Assembly: GCA_023666615.1 (NCBI GenBank)
Contig: JAMPBQ010000001.1
Span: forward strand, 416,969-480,968
DNA from: Clostridium sp.
Lineage (GTDB): Bacteria; Bacteroidota; Bacteroidia; Bacteroidales; Muribaculaceae
Direction of reading: 5' to 3'
DNA length: 64,000 bases
Shown here piece by piece: positions 61,601-64,000 of the stretch. The notes under the pieces are model-generated. The model worked only from the letters and a program-made list of their open reading frames with translations. It ran no database searches and was not told where the DNA came from. The position numbers and the translations under genes are program-made. The first letter of the stretch is position 1. Each line of letters opens with the position of its first letter.

Positions 61601-62686
61601 GGCGTTGGCGTGGCGGAGAAAGACCGGGAGCACATCTTCGACCGCTTCTACCGCGTGGCGGACAACTACGCCAGCGGGACCGGCATAGGGCTTCACCTGG
61701 CGTCGAGGCTGATGCATCTTCACGGCGGGAAGCTGTGGGTAGAGGACAATCCGGCGGGACAAGGCAGCCGATTCATAGCTGAATGGCCATTGCGCTCAGA
61801 AAACGCGGAGCGGGCAGAGACGCCGGCAAAGGCTGAAAGGCAGGCAACAAAGCCGGCATACAAAGACCTTGGCGTGCCTGAAGACTATGAGACAGAGGGC
61901 GCAAGCAAGCGCAGGACACACCTTGTGTACATAGTGGAGGACGACAAGGAGATTGCGTCGTACATAGCGGGCCAGCTGGCAAGCGACTACCGCGTAGAGA
62001 CCTTCGGCAACGGGCGCGAGGCCTTGGAGGCAATACACAAGGAGGCGCCCGGACTGGTGATAAGCGACGTGATGATGCCCGAGATGGATGGCCTGACGCT
62101 GACTCGCAAGATAAGGGACAATATCAACATCAACCATATACCCGTGATATTGCTGACGGCCAAGACGAGAGAAAGCGACGTGATGGAAGGGCTGGACAGC
62201 GGGGCCGATGACTATGTGCAGAAGCCGTTCAGCGTAAGCATTCTGAAGAAGAAGGTGCGGAGCCTCCTGAGCGCGCATGACAGGCTGAAGAATGTGTATT
62301 CCGGGCAGCAAGACCAGTCGGAGAAGGTGGAGGCGCCAGTGGTGAAGAGCCACGACGACCAGCTATTGGACAGGGTGCTGAAGGTGGTGAACGCCAACCT
62401 GGGCAACAGCGAGATCACGATAGAGACGATAGCGCAGGAGATAGGCATAAGCAGGGTGCATCTGCACAGGAAGCTAAAGGCCATCACCAACCAAACGACG
62501 CGCGACTTCGTAAGGAACATCAGGCTGCAGAAGGCGGCGGAGATAATGCAGAGCGCTAAGCTGAACGTATCGGAGGTGAGCATAATGGTAGGCTTCAAGA
62601 GCGCGAACTCCTTTGCTACCGTATTCAAAGAAATGTACGGCATGACGCCATCGGAATATATGGCAAAACACCACGACAACAGATAA
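58670..62686 (+). CDS. Hybrid two-component system regulator (HTCS) of the xylan region
   Basis: 1338 aa. Start at 58670; ATG 58706 gives a cleaner signal sequence (MRRIIAAVAAIAIYGMAAAQ). The periplasmic sensor (to about 790) has two beta-propellers of Reg_prop repeats (GFLWVATEDGLNRFDG; LWVGTDFDGAYCV) and a Y_Y_Y domain. A membrane helix (ALYIFLALGLAGAVIMYF) follows. The HisKA domain has the phospho-His in FTNVSHEIKTPMSLV (about 826), then HATPase_c (N box NLLSNAIKYTPKGG; DTGVGV; GTGIGLHLA), a REC domain (phospho-Asp about 1133 in VISDVMMPEMDG) and an AraC-type HTH pair at the C-terminus. Such proteins bind oligosaccharides directly and activate their locus. A GH10 gene follows 28 bp downstream in the same transcript. 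Confidence 0.95.
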   Translation: MHLPKHNATLSRMRRIIAAVAAIAIYGMAAAQHMHFFTSDSHLSSTLINKTLYDSNGFLWVATEDGLNRFDGSRFKIYRNEPSDSTSLSDNFVTSVFEDNDKNLLVCTYAGVQIYNASTDSFYPIDSKSSEDRGYSVSDIVITSDGRLLFGGRVLAEAVVPSNKVVRYKNIIYSEPGLQIKKLVADLDGSVWLTSNIHGGLTKVEKDGKTKHYFDYPDAPEPLSACVTPTGEVFVGTQEGELLQLDPATDKFETVGSIWAPISTLLTSDAGILLIGTDWTGMASYNPSHPEEGLMALDLMGEGSLPQKVHSLDYDEYGNLWVGLYQKGLVMVPKQTNTFNTLGRETLQAKLIGEACVTAVYVDERDNLWVGTDFDGAYCVSPDRMHSVHFSPQKSFPAVINKFYTDAKGKLWVASYDKGLGIVDPATGSYKRIDIRDGQGRQLSHIFDMIEGADGEMYIATMGNGLYKLDHNGNVGPFKTQDGYNPWITCLERDETSGRIYFGSYDGLFEAEGSRIRHLVPGQIITSILMDAKSKTLWIGTNHGLMSVNPRNGNHERIEGLVGSIVHAVEKRGTNLWVSTNSGIFRYDPQTGAAVNYNYNDGLQGNEFYKGASCSDGKGNLYFGGIKGVTYFNPDKISGFSTPTALRLSRFYVGGEEIKAGVKASGSTPVTDKAVFETDTFRLSPSDNSFSLDFNVSDPFTHAAPAFYYSLDGSEWQQIPSQNASTYSQGARLSFSHLPAGDHRLLLKAVDKGAESQVKSLLITIAPAWYSTWWARALYIFLALGLAGAVIMYFRQRQKQRILEMQHRHEEEVKEGKLQFFTNVSHEIKTPMSLVIGPVEQLIAEDKDPGRQQTYNIILRNSNRILRLVNEIMDLRKIDKNKMSMQMSRVKMVGFIEDLYHTFEPAAKKNQIELTFTHKGCDDLEADIDIENFDKVAMNLLSNAIKYTPKGGKVEISLEADPAGKTGAKARLIVTDTGVGVAEKDREHIFDRFYRVADNYASGTGIGLHLASRLMHLHGGKLWVEDNPAGQGSRFIAEWPLRSENAERAETPAKAERQATKPAYKDLGVPEDYETEGASKRRTHLVYIVEDDKEIASYIAGQLASDYRVETFGNGREALEAIHKEAPGLVISDVMMPEMDGLTLTRKIRDNININHIPVILLTAKTRESDVMEGLDSGADDYVQKPFSVSILKKKVRSLLSAHDRLKNVYSGQQDQSEKVEAPVVKSHDDQLLDRVLKVVNANLGNSEITIETIAQEIGISRVHLHRKLKAITNQTTRDFVRNIRLQKAAEIMQSAKLNVSEVSIMVGFKSANSFATVFKEMYGMTPSEYMAKHHDNR

Positions 62687-62713
62687 ACAGAAACAAAATA
62701 AACACAATACGCG

Positions 62714-63850
62714 ATGAAAAAGATCACAAATACTTTGCTTGCGGCACTGGCGCTTTGCGGGGCCGGCTGCGCATCGACGACGGAGACAGCCGAGGCTCCG
62801 CTGAAGGACATCTTTGAAGGGAAATTTATGATAGGGGCGGCTATGAACGCCAATCAGATATCAGGGGGAGACAGCATTGCGCTGGAGATAGCGAAGCGCC
62901 ATTTCAACACGATTGTGGCGGAGAATGTGATGAAGTCGGAGAAGATACACCCGGAGAAGGACAAATATGAGTGGGCGGCGGCGGACAGCTTCGTGAACTT
63001 TGGCTGCGAGAACGGGATGTTCGTAGTTGGGCATTGCCTGGTGTGGCATTCGCAGCTGGCGCCGTGGTTTGCGTATGACGATAACGGGAAATACGTGTGC
63101 GCCGATACGCTGAAGAGCCGCATGCATGACCATATCCACGCGCTGATGAGCCGCTACAAGGGCAAGGTGAAAGGCTGGGACGTAGTGAACGAGGCGATCG
63201 TAGAGGACGGGTCATACAGGAAGAGCCCGTTCTATGACATACTTGGGGAGGAGTTCATCCCCTTGGCGTTTGAATACGCGCATGAGGCCGACCCTGACGC
63301 TCAGCTTTACATCAACGACTACGGCATGAACGTGAAGGGGCGCAGGGATGCATATGTAAAGATTGTGAACGACCTGAAGGAGCGCGGGCTGCGAATAGAC
63401 GCGATAGGCATGCAGGCGCACATGGGCATGGATTATCCCGACCTTGGGGAGTTTGAGGAGTCGCTTATGGCTTTTGCCGGGACGGGCTGCAATGTAATGA
63501 TTACGGAATTTGACATGAGCGCGCTGCCTACTGTGAGCCGCTCGGCCAATGTCTCGGACATTGTGAAGATGAGAGAGGTGGTAGATCCTTACCCCAACGG
63601 GCTGCCCGCGGGCGTATCGGAGGAGTGGAACGCGAGGATGCTGGATGTGATGAATCTACTGCTGCGCCATTCCGACGTGATAAGCCGCGTGAATGTGTGG
63701 GGCGTAGAGGATGGCAGCTCATGGAAGAATGATTATCCTGTGCGCGGGAGGACGGATTATCCGGTGTTCTTCGGGAGGGATTATCAGATGAAGCCTTTTT
63801 TGAAGGAGCTAGCGGCGGGGGATTGCGGCAAGCGATCTCACGGCAAGTAA
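62714..63850 (+). CDS. GH10 endo-beta-1,4-xylanase, compact lipoprotein form
   Basis: 378 aa. SPII signal with Cys19 (LAALALCGAGCASTT). One uninterrupted GH10 barrel: FNTIVAENVMKSEKIHPEKDKYEW, VGHCLVWHSQLAPWF, E160 in GWDVVNEAIVEDG (acid/base), YINDYG, IDAIGMQAHMG, E265 in VMITEFDMSAL (nucleophile). Unlike Xyn10C it has no CBM, so it more likely trims imported oligosaccharides in the periplasm or acts as a second surface enzyme. It follows the HTCS gene by 28 bp, which makes it co-transcribed with the regulator. Confidence 0.95.
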   Translation: MKKITNTLLAALALCGAGCASTTETAEAPLKDIFEGKFMIGAAMNANQISGGDSIALEIAKRHFNTIVAENVMKSEKIHPEKDKYEWAAADSFVNFGCENGMFVVGHCLVWHSQLAPWFAYDDNGKYVCADTLKSRMHDHIHALMSRYKGKVKGWDVVNEAIVEDGSYRKSPFYDILGEEFIPLAFEYAHEADPDAQLYINDYGMNVKGRRDAYVKIVNDLKERGLRIDAIGMQAHMGMDYPDLGEFEESLMAFAGTGCNVMITEFDMSALPTVSRSANVSDIVKMREVVDPYPNGLPAGVSEEWNARMLDVMNLLLRHSDVISRVNVWGVEDGSSWKNDYPVRGRTDYPVFFGRDYQMKPFLKELAAGDCGKRSHGK

Positions 63851-63869
63851 TAGGTTATGCCACAAAGGA

Positions 63870-63935
63870 CCTCTACGAGGCCCTTTTGCTATATATATTA
63901 AGAGACCCCAGGCGAAGCGCAGCGCAGCCTGGGGT
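63870..63935 (+). repeat. Palindromic repeat module and probable terminator, same family as the 67-bp array
   Basis: CCTCTACGAGG (63870-63880) is the same palindrome as in the 39.6-39.9 kb array. It is followed by ACCCCAGGC (63905-63913) with GCCTGGGGT (63927-63935), a GC hairpin followed by TTT, which could end the HTCS-GH10 transcript. The last ~65 bases of the window are GC-rich without a gene. Confidence 0.75.
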
Positions 63936-64000
63936 TTCTTCACAATTGCGAGGCCTACGGCCCCGCTGCCGCGCCAATTCGGGCGGCGCGGTGCTGCCGC

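Overview
The window looks like a chromosomal segment of a Bacteroidales bacterium, most likely a gut Muribaculaceae- or Prevotella-type organism. Supports: promoters with the Bacteroidota -7 box TAnnTTTG (often with TTTG about 20 bp upstream), paired SusC/SusD genes, a hybrid two-component system (HTCS) that fuses sensor kinase and AraC regulator, GldD/GldE, many SPII lipoproteins, and weak or absent Shine-Dalgarno sequences. Most of the window is fairly GC-rich; about 28.1-30.2 kb is clearly AT-richer. The genus is an inference.

Layout. 0-15.7 kb holds housekeeping and envelope genes: a tRNA-Pro cut by the window edge, an OmpA-like protein, a very large secreted GH128-like glycosidase, an OmpH/Skp-like lipoprotein, a C69 dipeptidase, a DUF4369-type lipoprotein, a GH3-family protein, alkaline phosphatase, upp, pfkA and a small secreted protein. 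15.7-25.4 kb is almost all on the minus strand: thiol peroxidase, a thioredoxin-fold protein, an ECF sigma/anti-sigma/Spy-like operon, gldE-gldD-phosphopantetheinyl transferase-queG, and a three-gene operon of stand-alone adenylation domain, GNAT acetyltransferase and esterase. 25.5-32.4 kb holds a GH51 arabinofuranosidase, tRNA-Cys, an AT-rich island with a serpin lipoprotein and a broken HTH gene, an aldose-1-epimerase-like gene and a solitary DNA cytosine methyltransferase.

32.6-63.9 kb is a large plus-strand xylan/pentose region. A cytoplasmic part (GPH-type symporter, signal-less GH43, xylulokinase, xylose isomerase) imports xylosides and feeds xylose into the pentose phosphate pathway. 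A GH28 gene and a secreted GH5-GH43 fusion follow. Then comes the conserved xylan core xusA-xusB-xusC-xusD-xusE-xyn10C (two SusC/D pairs, a surface glycan-binding lipoprotein, a GH10 xylanase with inserted carbohydrate-binding modules), two terminators, an HTCS regulator and a second GH10. The expected flow is: surface GH10 cuts xylan, Xus proteins bind and import the oligosaccharides, periplasmic and cytoplasmic GH43, GH51 and GH10 enzymes finish hydrolysis, and XylA/XylB use the xylose. The HTCS probably senses xylo-oligosaccharides.

The least explained material is non-coding. Five genes (upp, the 32.6 kb gene, GH43, xylB, GH5-GH43) have short tandem repeats of 9, 11, 21-24, 9 and 22 bp in their leaders. 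A 67-bp tandem array lies between xylA and the GH28 gene. A split 45-bp promoter element is shared by the GH28 gene and the HTCS gene. A near-perfect dyad lies on the xylB promoter. I see no CRISPR array, insertion sequence, prophage or origin.
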